DNA of 64,000 nt from positions 1,364,001-1,428,000 of the forward strand of contig NZ_JBIEKE010000001.1 in assembly GCF_043497005.1 (NCBI RefSeq), given 5' to 3'. The stretch is from Halobacillus_A sp043497005. GTDB lineage: Bacteria; Bacillota; Bacilli; Bacillales; Halobacillaceae. Positions 50,728 through 59,458 of the stretch are shown here, piece by piece. The translations under genes and the position numbers were made by a program. Under the pieces are notes generated by a model. That model saw only the letters and a program-made list of their open reading frames with translations. It was not told the DNA's origin and made no database searches. Position 1 is the first letter of the stretch, and each line of letters begins with the position of its first letter.

Positions 50728-52020
50728 ATGAGAAAAGAGAGAATTGAAGCGTTGCGGCAAGATTGGAAAAACAATGAAAGATGGGAAGGAATTACGCGGC
50801 CATATGAGCCGGAAGATGTAATACGACTAAGAGGATCGATTGATATTCAGCATACTCTTGCTGAGCATGGGGCAGAGAAACTATGGAATCTTTTACATAA
50901 GGAGGATTATGTACATGCGTTAGGTGCCCTGACAGGTAACCAGGCAATGCAGCAAGTAAAGGCCGGACTGAAAGCAATCTATTTAAGTGGGTGGCAAGTA
51001 GCTGCTGATGCCAACCTTTCCGGTCATATGTACCCTGATCAAAGCTTATACCCTGCAAATAGTGTTCCCCAAGTGGTAAAACGAATCAATCAAGCATTAC
51101 AGAGAGCTGATCAAATTCATCATATGGAAGGAAATGAAGAAATCGATTGGTTTGCCCCAATTGTTGCAGATGCAGAAGCTGGATTTGGGGGACAGCTGAA
51201 TGTTTTTGAATTAATGAAAGGGATGATCGAAGCCGGGGCTGCGGCTGTGCACTTTGAAGATCAGTTAGCTTCGGAAAAAAAATGTGGTCACTTAGGAGGG
51301 AAAGTCCTTCTTCCGACTCAAACTGCCGTACGCAATTTAATTTCAGCTCGCTTTGCAGCTGATACAATGGGCGTCCCTACAATCATTATTGCTCGTACTG
51401 ACGCAAATGCCGCTAACTTAATTACAAGTGACATAGACCCAGTTGATCATGAGTTTATAACTGGTGAGAGAACAGATGAAGGGTTTTATAAAACAAATGC
51501 CGGCATAGATCAAGCCATTGCACGAGGTTTAGCCTATGCACCATATGCCGACCTTATTTGGTGTGAAACCTCTGAGCCCAATATTGAAGAGGCACAAAAG
51601 TTTGCTGAAGCGATTCATGCAGAATATCCAGGGAAGTTGTTGGCGTACAATTGTTCACCTTCATTCAATTGGAAGAGTAAGCTTGATGATCAAACAATTG
51701 CACAGTTCCAGCAGCGACTATCCCAAATGGGATATAAATTCCAGTTTGTGACACTTGCAGGATTCCATTCCCTGAATCATGGCATGTTTGAACTGGCAAG
51801 GCAGTATAAAGACCGTGGAATGGAAGCTTACTCTGAGTTGCAGCAAGATGAATTTGCCAGTGAGCAGCACGGTTACACTGCCACAAGGCACCAACGTGAA
51901 GTAGGTACAGGATACTTTGATGAGGTGGCTCAAGTTGTATCGGGGGGAACATCCTCCACCACGGCTCTAAAAGGGTCAACTGAAACAGATCAATTTAACA
52001 GTCGAACTATAAAATCATAA
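50728..52020 (+). CDS. aceA: Isocitrate lyase
   Basis: Isocitrate lyase of 430 residues, cleaving isocitrate to glyoxylate and succinate in the glyoxylate shunt. The catalytic Cys186 lies in SEKKCGHLGGKVL; PIVADAEAGFGG, ARTDANAANLI and YNCSPSFNWKSKL are further active-site stretches. Strong AAGGAGG site. No malate synthase is adjacent. The upstream gap carries repeated ACTGTT-type sites and a hairpin that may control it. Confidence 0.95.
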   Translation: MRKERIEALRQDWKNNERWEGITRPYEPEDVIRLRGSIDIQHTLAEHGAEKLWNLLHKEDYVHALGALTGNQAMQQVKAGLKAIYLSGWQVAADANLSGHMYPDQSLYPANSVPQVVKRINQALQRADQIHHMEGNEEIDWFAPIVADAEAGFGGQLNVFELMKGMIEAGAAAVHFEDQLASEKKCGHLGGKVLLPTQTAVRNLISARFAADTMGVPTIIIARTDANAANLITSDIDPVDHEFITGERTDEGFYKTNAGIDQAIARGLAYAPYADLIWCETSEPNIEEAQKFAEAIHAEYPGKLLAYNCSPSFNWKSKLDDQTIAQFQQRLSQMGYKFQFVTLAGFHSLNHGMFELARQYKDRGMEAYSELQQDEFASEQHGYTATRHQREVGTGYFDEVAQVVSGGTSSTTALKGSTETDQFNSRTIKS

Positions 52021-52034
52021 AAGGAATCAGACCA

Positions 52035-52260
52035 GGACAAAACTGAATAAGCACAAAATAATCCGAACGATTTTATTGAAATCAGTTCGGATTATTTATG
52101 TTAAAGAAACTGCTTCATTAAAATACTCCCTTTCCAAACACGCATAAGATTTTTCAAAGTAAAGAGCACTTTCCATCGGGATCTTCGGCTCGCGCTGCTC
52201 CCACATTTTTACTATGATCACGCTCTGCAATCATATGAATGTTCGTTTTTCTCCTCTCAG
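52035..52260 (+). repeat. Dispersed hairpin repeat, copy B
   Basis: Head GGACAAAACTG (52035), hairpin arms 52056-52068 and 52085-52097 identical in sequence to copy A, then a long tail with TACTCCCTTTCC and GGGATCTTCGGCTCG and an end resembling the A and C ends (ATATGAATGTTCG). It occupies most of the gap between aceA and the HpaB-type gene. Confidence 0.85.
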
Positions 52261-52355
52261 CCTTACTTATATCCGATCTCATTTTTGGTATTGACACCTT
52301 TCCATTATTGAACCATAAACTATACTATTATTTAAAGCGGAGCTGGGGTGTAGTT

Positions 52356-53807
52356 ATGACCATTATGACAGGTTCGGAGTACTTAGAAAGGATTAACGGG
52401 CTGGGGGCGGAAGTTTGGATAGCAGGAGAAAAAGTGACAGGAGACATTTCTGAACACCCTGCTTTTAAAGGAGTAATGACAAGTCAAGCTGAGTTATATG
52501 ATATGCAGCAGAAAAGTAGTTTTAGCGAACACCTGACCTTTATGGATGATAATAAACAGAAAGTAGGGACCTCATATTTAATCCCAAAAACAAGAGCTGA
52601 TCTAGAAAAAAGGCGTAGAATGATTCAAACTTGGGCCCGCCGCACAGCAGGTTTGATGGGGAGGAGTCCAGATTATATGAACACGGCACTTGCCGCATTT
52701 GCCAGTTCAGTACATCTTTTAAAGGGGCAGCCGAATTGTTTTCCCGAAAACCTTACTAAGTTTTACAAGTACGCAATTTCCAAAGATCTTTCTTTTACCC
52801 ATACATTTATTAACCCTCAAAACAATCGATCACTTTTGAGTTTTGCAGATGAAGACACGACGAATGCCCGGGTAGTAAAGCGAATGGAAGAGGGGCTTGT
52901 TATAAAAGGAGCAAAACTATTAGCAACTCAAGGCGGCATTACAGATGAAATCATTGTGTTTTCTGCACCAGGTATTCAAGATCAATCGCACGCATTTGCT
53001 TTTTCGATTCCAAGTAATACAGAGGGAGTTAAATTTGTTTGTCGGAAGTCATTAATTGACGATCACTCACATTATAATTCTCCACTTAGTTCCCGGTTTG
53101 AAGAAATGGATGCAGTTGTTATTTTTGATAATGTCCTGGTACCGTGGGAACGAGTGTTTTTTTATGACAACATTAAAACGGCCAACGAGTTTTACAAGAA
53201 TGGAAATTTTATACCATTTGCGCTTCATCAGATTGTATCGAGACAGGTCATTAAGACAGAGTTTATATTGGGTGTAGCAAAATCGATCGTAGACACTATT
53301 AATATTAACGAATACCAGCACGTCCAAAGCAAAGTCTCAGAAATCATAAAAGGTCTGGAAAGCGGTAAAGCATTACTATTAGCTTCAGAGCTTCAAGCAG
53401 AAAAAGATGACCGGGGGATCATGATTCCAGATCGCACAGCATTATATGTTGCAGTGAATCAATTTCAAGAAACCTACCCCAGGTTTATAGAAATTGTCCA
53501 GCTGTTAGGAGCGAGCGGGATGATTAACCTGCCCGATGAAAAACAATTCAACTCCCCTATAGGCGCCGATTTGGACCATTATTTACAGGGATTTGATGTG
53601 AAAGGAAAAGAAAGAGTAAAGCTTTTTCAACTGGCATTTGACCTCTGCATGAGCAGCTTCGGCTCTAGACAAACATTATATGAACGCTTTTTCTTCGGCG
53701 ACCCTGTCCGGCTTTCGCAAATGATTTATCAAACATATAACATGGATCCATCTATTTCTTTTGTAGAAGAGTTACTAAATAAAACAGACTGTGAGAAAAG
53801 TGAATAA
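52356..53807 (+). CDS. hpaB: 4-hydroxyphenylacetate 3-monooxygenase oxygenase component (HpaB type)
   Basis: Flavin-dependent two-component monooxygenase of 483 residues. Family features include MTGSEYLERINGLGAEVWIAGEKV, HLTFMDD, WARRTAGLMGRSPDYMN and the FADH2/substrate region ATQGGITDEIIVF with VPWERVFFYDN. It hydroxylates a phenolic substrate using reduced flavin from a partner reductase; no hpaC is adjacent. The frame extends upstream, but GGGGTG supports ATG 52356. Repeat copies lie on both sides. Confidence 0.88.
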   Translation: MTIMTGSEYLERINGLGAEVWIAGEKVTGDISEHPAFKGVMTSQAELYDMQQKSSFSEHLTFMDDNKQKVGTSYLIPKTRADLEKRRRMIQTWARRTAGLMGRSPDYMNTALAAFASSVHLLKGQPNCFPENLTKFYKYAISKDLSFTHTFINPQNNRSLLSFADEDTTNARVVKRMEEGLVIKGAKLLATQGGITDEIIVFSAPGIQDQSHAFAFSIPSNTEGVKFVCRKSLIDDHSHYNSPLSSRFEEMDAVVIFDNVLVPWERVFFYDNIKTANEFYKNGNFIPFALHQIVSRQVIKTEFILGVAKSIVDTININEYQHVQSKVSEIIKGLESGKALLLASELQAEKDDRGIMIPDRTALYVAVNQFQETYPRFIEIVQLLGASGMINLPDEKQFNSPIGADLDHYLQGFDVKGKERVKLFQLAFDLCMSSFGSRQTLYERFFFGDPVRLSQMIYQTYNMDPSISFVEELLNKTDCEKSE

Positions 53808-53809
53808 AA

Positions 53810-53960
53810 TCATAAAATAATCCGAACAATTCTATTAGTTCGGATTATTTATCCTAAATTGAATGTACAGGGCTCCGTTAAAATACTCCGCTTTCTGCGG
53901 GCTCTTCGCCTGATCCAGTTTCCATACGAATCTTCGTATTTTGACATTACTATTTTACTT
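53810..53960 (+). repeat. Dispersed hairpin repeat, copy C
   Basis: Arms AAATAATCCGAAC (53815-53827) and GTTCGGATTATTT (53838-53850), loop shorter than in A and B, then TTAAAATACTCCGCTTTCTG and ATACGAATCTTCG. The conserved head is lost because the hpaB end runs into it. Confidence 0.8.
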
Positions 53961-53975
53961 ATGCTCTGTCCTTAT

Positions 53976-54113
53976 TTATATTTTTTTATTGTAATGTTTT
54001 GCATGTTGCTCTAACTGCGAATCAGGCTGTTGGTTTGCCACATCCTCTGAGAGTCCTTGACGATTTACTGTTTTAGGGTTTTTGCTTTTATTGGCATTGC
54101 TTTTCTTACTCAT
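53976..54113 (-). CDS. Small basic hydrophilic protein (45 aa)
   Basis: Minus-strand frame of 45 residues with a very strong TAGGAGGTG ribosome site before ATG 54113. The sequence is Lys/Asn rich at the start (MSKKSNANKSKNPKTVN) and then RQGLSEDVANQQPDSQLEQHAKH, with no hydrophobic core. This composition is like minor small acid-soluble spore proteins, but I cannot place it in a family. It sits upstream of hpaB in convergent orientation and downstream of the dehydrogenase gene on the same strand. Confidence 0.65.
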   Translation of the reverse strand: MSKKSNANKSKNPKTVNRQGLSEDVANQQPDSQLEQHAKHYNKKI

Positions 54114-54183
54114 ACCTACACCTCCTAATCGTAGTATGACGAATTAGTAGTGGAAAATATGCATGCCACTCCGTTCTTTTTAA

Positions 54184-55320
54184 TCATGGTTTCAGGACTA
54201 CTTTAATACAATCGTCGTCTTTTTCATCAAATATGTCGTATCCATGCTCTGCCTGATCAAGCGGCAGGCGGTGAGAGATAATATCAGTGGGATCAAACTC
54301 CTTGTTGTTAATTTTATTAAATAATTCTGGAATAAAGTGAATGACAGGCGCCTGCCCCATTTTAAGAGTTATATTTCTAGAGAAAAAATCTCCGAGTGGA
54401 AATGCATTGTATCGTGTGCCGTAAACACCAACAAGGCTTACAATGCCACCTTTTCTTACAGATTGGCTGGCTAATTGGATGGCACTTAACGTACCTCCCT
54501 GAAGTTTCATAACAGACTCGATTTGTTCAATGATGTTCTTTTTACCATCCATTCCCACACAGTCGATCACAGCATCGGCCCCTCCTTGAGTAATTTCTTT
54601 TATATGGGTGCCGAGGTCTTCGAATTTTGTGAAATCAAATATTTCAACATGATTTGATTTTTTAGCGTGTTTTAAACGGTATTGAACGTAGTCAACAGCA
54701 ATGACTCTTTTGGCCCCTTTCATCCATGCGAATTTCTGAGCTAACAAGCCAACCGGCCCGCAACCTAATATCACTACTGTATCTCCATGTTTTACCTCAG
54801 CCTGTTCAATACCCCAGTAGGCGGTAGGGATAATATCGGATAAAAACAAAATTTTTTCGTCTTCCAACTCACAATTTTCGGGTACAACAAATGGGGTGAA
54901 ATTACCATAGGGAACACGAAGAAGTTCAGCTTGTCCTCCTGGATACCCGCCAAAGGTATCTGAATATCCGAAGTACGCTCCGGCTTGTCCATTAGCATTT
55001 GCATGATCACATTGACTTTCCAAGTCCATTTTACAATACATACACTCCCCGCAAGCGATATTAAATGGAACAATTACTCTGTCACCTTTTTTCACTCTTG
55101 TTACATCAGGCCCTGTTTCTTCCACAATTCCCATCGGTTCATGTCCGATTATATAGTCTTCATGTAAATTAGGTATCATGCCATGCACTAAATGAAGATC
55201 TGATCCACAAATCGCTGTACTTGTAATTCTTACTAGAATATCATCTTTTTCTTTTAACACAGCATTAGGTACTTCTTTAACTTTAATGTCTTTAATGCCT
55301 TGGTAGGTCACTGCCTTCAT
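54184..55320 (-). CDS. Zinc-dependent alcohol dehydrogenase (formaldehyde dehydrogenase-like)
   Basis: Medium-chain dehydrogenase of 378 residues. Catalytic zinc ligands are in TAICGSDLHL and GHEPMGIVEE; the structural zinc lobe CGECMYCKMDLESQC has its four cysteines; the NAD motif is VVILGCGPVGLLAQ. The central insertion GYSDTFGGYPGGQAELLRVPY is typical of the glutathione-independent formaldehyde dehydrogenase/threonine dehydrogenase branch. The exact alcohol or aldehyde substrate is open. AGGAGG precedes the start. Confidence 0.88.
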   Translation of the reverse strand: MKAVTYQGIKDIKVKEVPNAVLKEKDDILVRITSTAICGSDLHLVHGMIPNLHEDYIIGHEPMGIVEETGPDVTRVKKGDRVIVPFNIACGECMYCKMDLESQCDHANANGQAGAYFGYSDTFGGYPGGQAELLRVPYGNFTPFVVPENCELEDEKILFLSDIIPTAYWGIEQAEVKHGDTVVILGCGPVGLLAQKFAWMKGAKRVIAVDYVQYRLKHAKKSNHVEIFDFTKFEDLGTHIKEITQGGADAVIDCVGMDGKKNIIEQIESVMKLQGGTLSAIQLASQSVRKGGIVSLVGVYGTRYNAFPLGDFFSRNITLKMGQAPVIHFIPELFNKINNKEFDPTDIISHRLPLDQAEHGYDIFDEKDDDCIKVVLKP

Positions 55321-55425
55321 AAATGATCCTCCTTATACAACACAATATACGTATCTTTTGCTTTCCGCACCATGTTTATTCAAGCGTAAATTGCTAATAA
55401 ATAATATAAAGAGGAGGTTAAATTT

Positions 55426-55638
55426 ATGGAAAAGGAAGAGAGAAAATCAATTGGTGATCGTAAGTATGAAGCGGCTGACTATCAGCGCGAGGATGAAACA
55501 TCTAAAGGTTTGGCTACGACCCATGAACAAGTATCAGACACTTTAACGGAAGGCACTTATGACGCTGAAGTTGATCAAGTGGACAAGGATGGTCACTTAG
55601 TAAGTCATAAAGGGAAAGAATTAAATAAACGTAAATAA
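55426..55638 (+). CDS. Small hydrophilic protein, YozQ-like (DUF4025)
   Basis: Acidic 70-residue protein: RKYEAADYQREDETSKGLATTHEQVSDTLTEGTYDAE, a pattern I associate with the YozQ/DUF4025 family of Bacillaceae, function unknown and often linked to spores. GAGGAGG precedes ATG 55426. It lies between the divergent dehydrogenase gene and a convergent Fur-controlled gene, with a shared terminator. Confidence 0.75.
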   Translation: MEKEERKSIGDRKYEAADYQREDETSKGLATTHEQVSDTLTEGTYDAEVDQVDKDGHLVSHKGKELNKRK

Positions 55639-55642
55639 TGAA

Positions 55643-55672
55643 AGCCCCGCTGCTTATTGAGCAACGGGGTTT
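55643..55672. terminator. Bidirectional terminator
   Basis: AAGCCCCG (55642-55649) pairs with CGGGGTTT (55665-55672), extended by TGCT/AGCA inside after one mismatch. It includes the stop codon of the minus-strand gene at 55654. Confidence 0.75.
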
Positions 55673-56046
55673 CTGCTTTCTTTGCAATGAGTAAGAAGTT
55701 GATCTACATCTTTTAATCGTTCTGTAAAATGAGTGAAATCCTCTTTAGCGTGCAAGTCTAATGATCGGTTAACCTTATACTCAATATAATTTTTTTGTAA
55801 AATTAAGTCGTCGTATGTGGTGACATAGCCGGACTGATAATATTCTTCTAACTTTTCTGAAGCCATATGGAACGTATTTGTACTGCTGATCAACGGAATG
55901 TACCAACCAATGGGTTCTAAATAATGAGGGGTACCATTTAACATAATTGTGTCATATTTATTAAATGTAAGTGTTTGTCTTAATTCAGAGTAAGCTGCAT
56001 GCTGTGTATGATCAAATGTCTGAGTAACGATGAGGGGATGAGTCAT
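55654..56046 (-). CDS. Fur-box-controlled protein of unknown function (130 aa)
   Basis: I do not recognise a family. The protein has 130 residues, no signal peptide or membrane span, and begins THPLIVTQTFDHTQHAAY with several His and Tyr residues; one cysteine lies near the C terminus. The middle (PIGWYIPLISSTNTFHMASEKLEEYYQSG) is well composed and codon use is normal. Its promoter contains a perfect Fur box and is nearly the same as the siderophore operon promoter, so expression under iron limitation is expected. Confidence 0.75.
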   Translation of the reverse strand: MTHPLIVTQTFDHTQHAAYSELRQTLTFNKYDTIMLNGTPHYLEPIGWYIPLISSTNTFHMASEKLEEYYQSGYVTTYDDLILQKNYIEYKVNRSLDLHAKEDFTHFTERLKDVDQLLTHCKESRNPVAQ

Positions 56047-56079
56047 AAATTTTTCACCTCTTAAGAATGATTTACCTCA

Positions 56080-56108
56080 TTTTAATTGATAATGATTATC
56101 AGTGTCAA
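56080..56108 (-). promoter_or_regulatory. Promoter with perfect Fur box
   Basis: Minus strand TTGACA (56108-56103), 17-base spacer, TTAAAA (56085-56080). The spacer is TGATAATCATTATCA read on the minus strand (56087-56101 on plus: TGATAATGATTATCA), a perfect 7-1-7 palindrome. Confidence 0.92.
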
Positions 56109-56182
56109 GAGTTTTGAGAACGAGTCGCTATAAAGAAATATGCTAAACTATGCATAAGCAGCGGCGGAAGGGAGATTTTCTA

Positions 56183-56875
56183 TTGTCAAAACCTGAAGTT
56201 TTAATTGTAGAAGATGAAGAAAAAATTGCACGGGTATTACAGCTTGAGCTGGAATTTGAAGGTTACAATATAACGAAGGTCTTCGATGGATTAGAAGCTC
56301 TAAATTTGATTCGGGAACAAAGCTGGGATCTTATATTATTAGATGTCATGATTCCGGGAGTAAGCGGTATAGAAGTATTACGGAGAATAAGAGTAAACGA
56401 TAATAACACTCCTGTATTGTTATTAACCGCTAAAGATTCTGTTGAGGATAAAGTTTCTGGATTAGATTTAGGAGCTAATGATTATATAACTAAGCCTTTT
56501 CAAATAGAGGAATTACTGGCGAGAGTTCGGGCTGCGCTGCGCCGGCAATTAAAGGAAGACCTAAACAATGAGGAATGGATTCAAGCAGCCAATCTTAAAT
56601 TAAATGAAAGGACTTATGAAGTCTTTCGGGATGGTACTTTGATAGATCTGACGCCGAAGGAGTTCAGTTTATTAGCTTACTTACTAAAAAACCAGCGGCA
56701 AGTCATTAATCGAGAACAGATCTTAGATGCCGTCTGGGGATATGATTACTATGGAGATACGAATGTAGTTGATGTGTATATTCGATACTTACGTAACAAA
56801 ATGGACAAGCCTTTTGAACCGTTGCTTATACAAACGGTAAGGGGTGTGGGGTATGTTTTAAGGGACCCAAGATGA
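56183..56875 (+). CDS. OmpR-family response regulator
   Basis: Response regulator of 230 residues: receiver domain with acidic pocket VEDEE, phospho-acceptor Asp54 in LILLDVMIPG, LLLTAKDS and KPFQIEELLARV; then an OmpR winged helix (LTPKEFSLLAYLLKN, VVDVYIRYLRNKMDKP). The frame is open from 56150, but GGAAGGGAG points to TTG 56183. Overlaps the kinase gene by four bases. With the PepSY genes downstream, the set resembles B. subtilis ykoG-ykoH-ykoI. Confidence 0.92.
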   Translation: MSKPEVLIVEDEEKIARVLQLELEFEGYNITKVFDGLEALNLIREQSWDLILLDVMIPGVSGIEVLRRIRVNDNNTPVLLLTAKDSVEDKVSGLDLGANDYITKPFQIEELLARVRAALRRQLKEDLNNEEWIQAANLKLNERTYEVFRDGTLIDLTPKEFSLLAYLLKNQRQVINREQILDAVWGYDYYGDTNVVDVYIRYLRNKMDKPFEPLLIQTVRGVGYVLRDPR

Positions 56876-58224
56876 AAATCCAAAATAGAATTCACTTATT
56901 TACAAGTGTTTTGTTCGTAATTTTATTAATTCTTATTAACGTTGCTATCTATTTCTCCTTTAGTCGAATACTTTTTTCAAGTGAAATTGAATCAACTTCA
57001 AAAGAAGCCGAGCACATTATTGAAGAGTTAAATTATGGCACGAACGATATTCCAATTACAGAATTTTTAAGAGCTTATGTACCAGTAAATGGAATGGTGC
57101 AAATTATTGATGAGGCCGGCCAAGTAGATGCAGGAATTGCTGCAACTGAAGGGCAGGATCTTCAAGATCGTCGATATGAATTTTACAGAGAAGAAAAATC
57201 TGAGATTATAGAATTCAATAATGAACACCTTTCTTTTGTTTCAATTCCTATTATTTGGCAAGAAGGTGAAGTTGCAGCACTGCAAGTGACAGAACGAATG
57301 ACGACTACCGAACAAAATCTGACCACTCTTCGGTATGTACTGCTTGTTGCTACAGTTATTGGAATTCTTCCTTTATTTATTTCTGCAAGGCTGTTGAGCA
57401 ATGTGATTATACGACCTATCGCCTCAATGACAAAGACTATGAAAGAAATTAGAGAAGGCGGTCACTTTAAACGGATCGACTTATCTAAAAGGTCGAGAGA
57501 CGAACTGCATACAATGGTTTTGACTTTTAACGAAATGATGGATTTATTAGAATCAAACTACGAAAAGCAAGAACGTTTTGTGTCAAACGCTTCACATGAA
57601 TTAAAAACCCCTCTTACCGTGATTGAATCTTATTCAAGTTTGTTAAAAAGAAGAGGGAAAAACAATGAAAAGCTTTTTGACGAAGCAGTTGAAGCCATTC
57701 ATTCTGAAGCTATTCGAATGAAAGAGTTAACTGTACAGTTGCTGACCCTGGCTAAAAAAGAGGAGCAGTGGAACGTAATGCCTGAGAAACTTGAGCTTAA
57801 TGAAGTTGTTGAGGAAAGCGTGCAGTCGTTTAATAATGCCTATGGACATAGAGTTATTATTTACTTAGAGAATGAAGTTATAGTAAATGCTGATGAGCAG
57901 AAGCTTAAGCAGTTGTTATACATTTTTATGGATAATGCTCGAAAGTATAGTGACGGAAGGATTGATGTACGTGTAGGTAGTGGGGATAATTATGGACGTG
58001 TAGATATCGTGGATCGTGGTATAGGCATTGCTGAAGAAGAATTAGATAATGTGTTTGACCGCTTTTACCGGGTAGATCGCTCACGTGAGCGGAAGATTGG
58101 TGGATTTGGATTAGGTCTTTCTTTAGCGAAAGAAATAGCTGGAGCAATGAACATAAAGTTGGTATTAAAGAGCGAACCAGGTATAGGCACGCAAGCAACT
58201 ATAAAAATTCCCCTTTCTCATTAA
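56872..58224 (+). CDS. Membrane sensor histidine kinase
   Basis: Kinase of 450 residues. Membrane span 1 (about 9-32), extracytoplasmic sensor region (33-155) rich in Glu, span 2 (about 157-178), HAMP, HisKA with phospho-acceptor His242 in SNASHELKTPL, then the ATPase domain with DNARKYSD (N box), DRGIGIAEEE and GGFGLGLSLAKE (G boxes). It phosphorylates the regulator encoded just before. The signal is unknown; cation or envelope stress is a guess from the PepSY neighbours. Confidence 0.93.
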   Translation: MKIQNRIHLFTSVLFVILLILINVAIYFSFSRILFSSEIESTSKEAEHIIEELNYGTNDIPITEFLRAYVPVNGMVQIIDEAGQVDAGIAATEGQDLQDRRYEFYREEKSEIIEFNNEHLSFVSIPIIWQEGEVAALQVTERMTTTEQNLTTLRYVLLVATVIGILPLFISARLLSNVIIRPIASMTKTMKEIREGGHFKRIDLSKRSRDELHTMVLTFNEMMDLLESNYEKQERFVSNASHELKTPLTVIESYSSLLKRRGKNNEKLFDEAVEAIHSEAIRMKELTVQLLTLAKKEEQWNVMPEKLELNEVVEESVQSFNNAYGHRVIIYLENEVIVNADEQKLKQLLYIFMDNARKYSDGRIDVRVGSGDNYGRVDIVDRGIGIAEEELDNVFDRFYRVDRSRERKIGGFGLGLSLAKEIAGAMNIKLVLKSEPGIGTQATIKIPLSH

Positions 58225-58273
58225 ATTCTCATTTTTTTTATTTAGAATAAAAGAATAGAGGGAGGTAAAATAT

Positions 58274-58975
58274 ATGATTCGATCATCTGCCAGGAAATTA
58301 ATTTTAGCTATAATTGCTTTCGCTTTGTTTATTGTTTTCATATGGCAGATTATCCACAGCGTTTCTTCAGCCGATCCCATGAATGAAAAAGAAGCAGTCG
58401 AACAAGTAGAGGGTCAGTATAACGGTGAGGTGACTGAAGTGCAATTGGATGGGGATAAGTACAAGTTTACTTTAACCTCTGAATTAGGAACACATCTTAT
58501 TTACCTCAATCGTCAAACAGCCGAAGTCATCCACTTAGAACAGGTAGCTTCCATTAAAGATAAAGAAGATTTAACTGATGAAGAGATTAAAGATATAGTA
58601 TTAAAAGAACAAGACGGTAAAGTTACTTCCATTACTTCAGAGGGGAAAAAAGATGATAAGAAGTTTAAAGTGGTTCTTGAAGATGACCTTACACGCTATA
58701 AATACAGCGTTAGTGCACACGGAGAAATCCTAGAAATCGAGGAAGAAGAAAGGCACCATAAAAAACCTCACCAAACGAGAGTATCGGCAGAACATGCAGT
58801 AGAAATTACAAGAGCAGAAATATCAGGAAAGGTAGATGATGTGGAATATGAAGAAGGAGAAGAGGGGGAACCACCTCATTTTATAGTGGAGATAGAACGG
58901 GGCGATGGCATGGAGGCTGAGATTCAAATCCATGCCATATCCGGGGATGTATTATCAATCAGCTGGGAAGATTAA
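58274..58975 (+). CDS. PepSY-domain membrane-anchored protein
   Basis: Protein of 233 residues with an N-terminal signal anchor (LILAIIAFALFIVFIWQII) and an acidic extracellular part made of PepSY units: MNEKEAVEQVEGQYNGEVTEVQL, then EEIKDIVLKEQDGKVTSI, then SAEHAVEITRAEISGKVDDVEYE. PepSY repeats are thought to bind or inhibit proteases or to sense the envelope; here the gene follows the histidine kinase by 49 bases and is probably its target or accessory. GGGAGG precedes the start. Confidence 0.85.
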   Translation: MIRSSARKLILAIIAFALFIVFIWQIIHSVSSADPMNEKEAVEQVEGQYNGEVTEVQLDGDKYKFTLTSELGTHLIYLNRQTAEVIHLEQVASIKDKEDLTDEEIKDIVLKEQDGKVTSITSEGKKDDKKFKVVLEDDLTRYKYSVSAHGEILEIEEEERHHKKPHQTRVSAEHAVEITRAEISGKVDDVEYEEGEEGEPPHFIVEIERGDGMEAEIQIHAISGDVLSISWED

Positions 58976-59176
58976 TTAGCTGATGGGCTTTTTTAGATAA
59001 CGTTCGCTTTATCCATAATAATTGAAGCGGTTCTTAAATCCATTTGACGCCATTAATAAAATCTCTTTTCGAAATAACTATGGTAAGGAAGGCTTGTTAT
59101 TCTCCCTTTGCCGTAACTTTGAGGATAGTATTCACCTCTTCTTCAAATGATAATGAAGAAAAAGGAGGAAGAGTGA

Positions 59177-59329
59177 ATGACTAAAAGAAGAAAAGGTCCA
59201 AAACAAAAAGATCAACCCAATTTACCTCAGAGTCCTAAACAGGATTATGGAGATAAATTAGAAGGATCACACCAAGTGAAGCAAAGTAATCATAGCCGTC
59301 AAAATCAACATTCTTCGCATGACTTATAG
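59177..59329 (+). CDS. sspP: Small acid-soluble spore protein P-like (50 aa)
   Basis: A 50-residue, Lys/Gln/Asn/His-rich protein without hydrophobic core. The end, VKQSNHSRQNQHSSHDL, resembles SspP (CotL) ends of the NHTRQKHNSSHDM kind, and PNLPQSPKQDYGDKLEGS occupies the place of the Gly/Pro-rich middle. These minor SASPs are made in the forespore under SigG. AAAGGAGG precedes ATG 59177. A 20-pair terminator follows, so it is a single-gene unit. Confidence 0.75.
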   Translation: MTKRRKGPKQKDQPNLPQSPKQDYGDKLEGSHQVKQSNHSRQNQHSSHDL

Positions 59330-59372
59330 AAATATAAAACCGCCGACATGATATGTCGGCGGTTTTATATTT
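59330..59372. terminator. Long perfect terminator after the sspP-like gene
   Basis: Twenty perfect pairs between 59330-59349 and 59353-59372 (core ACCGCCGACAT/ATGTCGGCGGT, loop GAT). Confidence 0.92.
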
Positions 59373-59458
59373 CTCATCAACTTCTCATAATAATCTTCGG
59401 GATTCTTCATTTACATTGGCTATGATGTAAGTAACTAAACAAATAAGGAGGCAATAAT

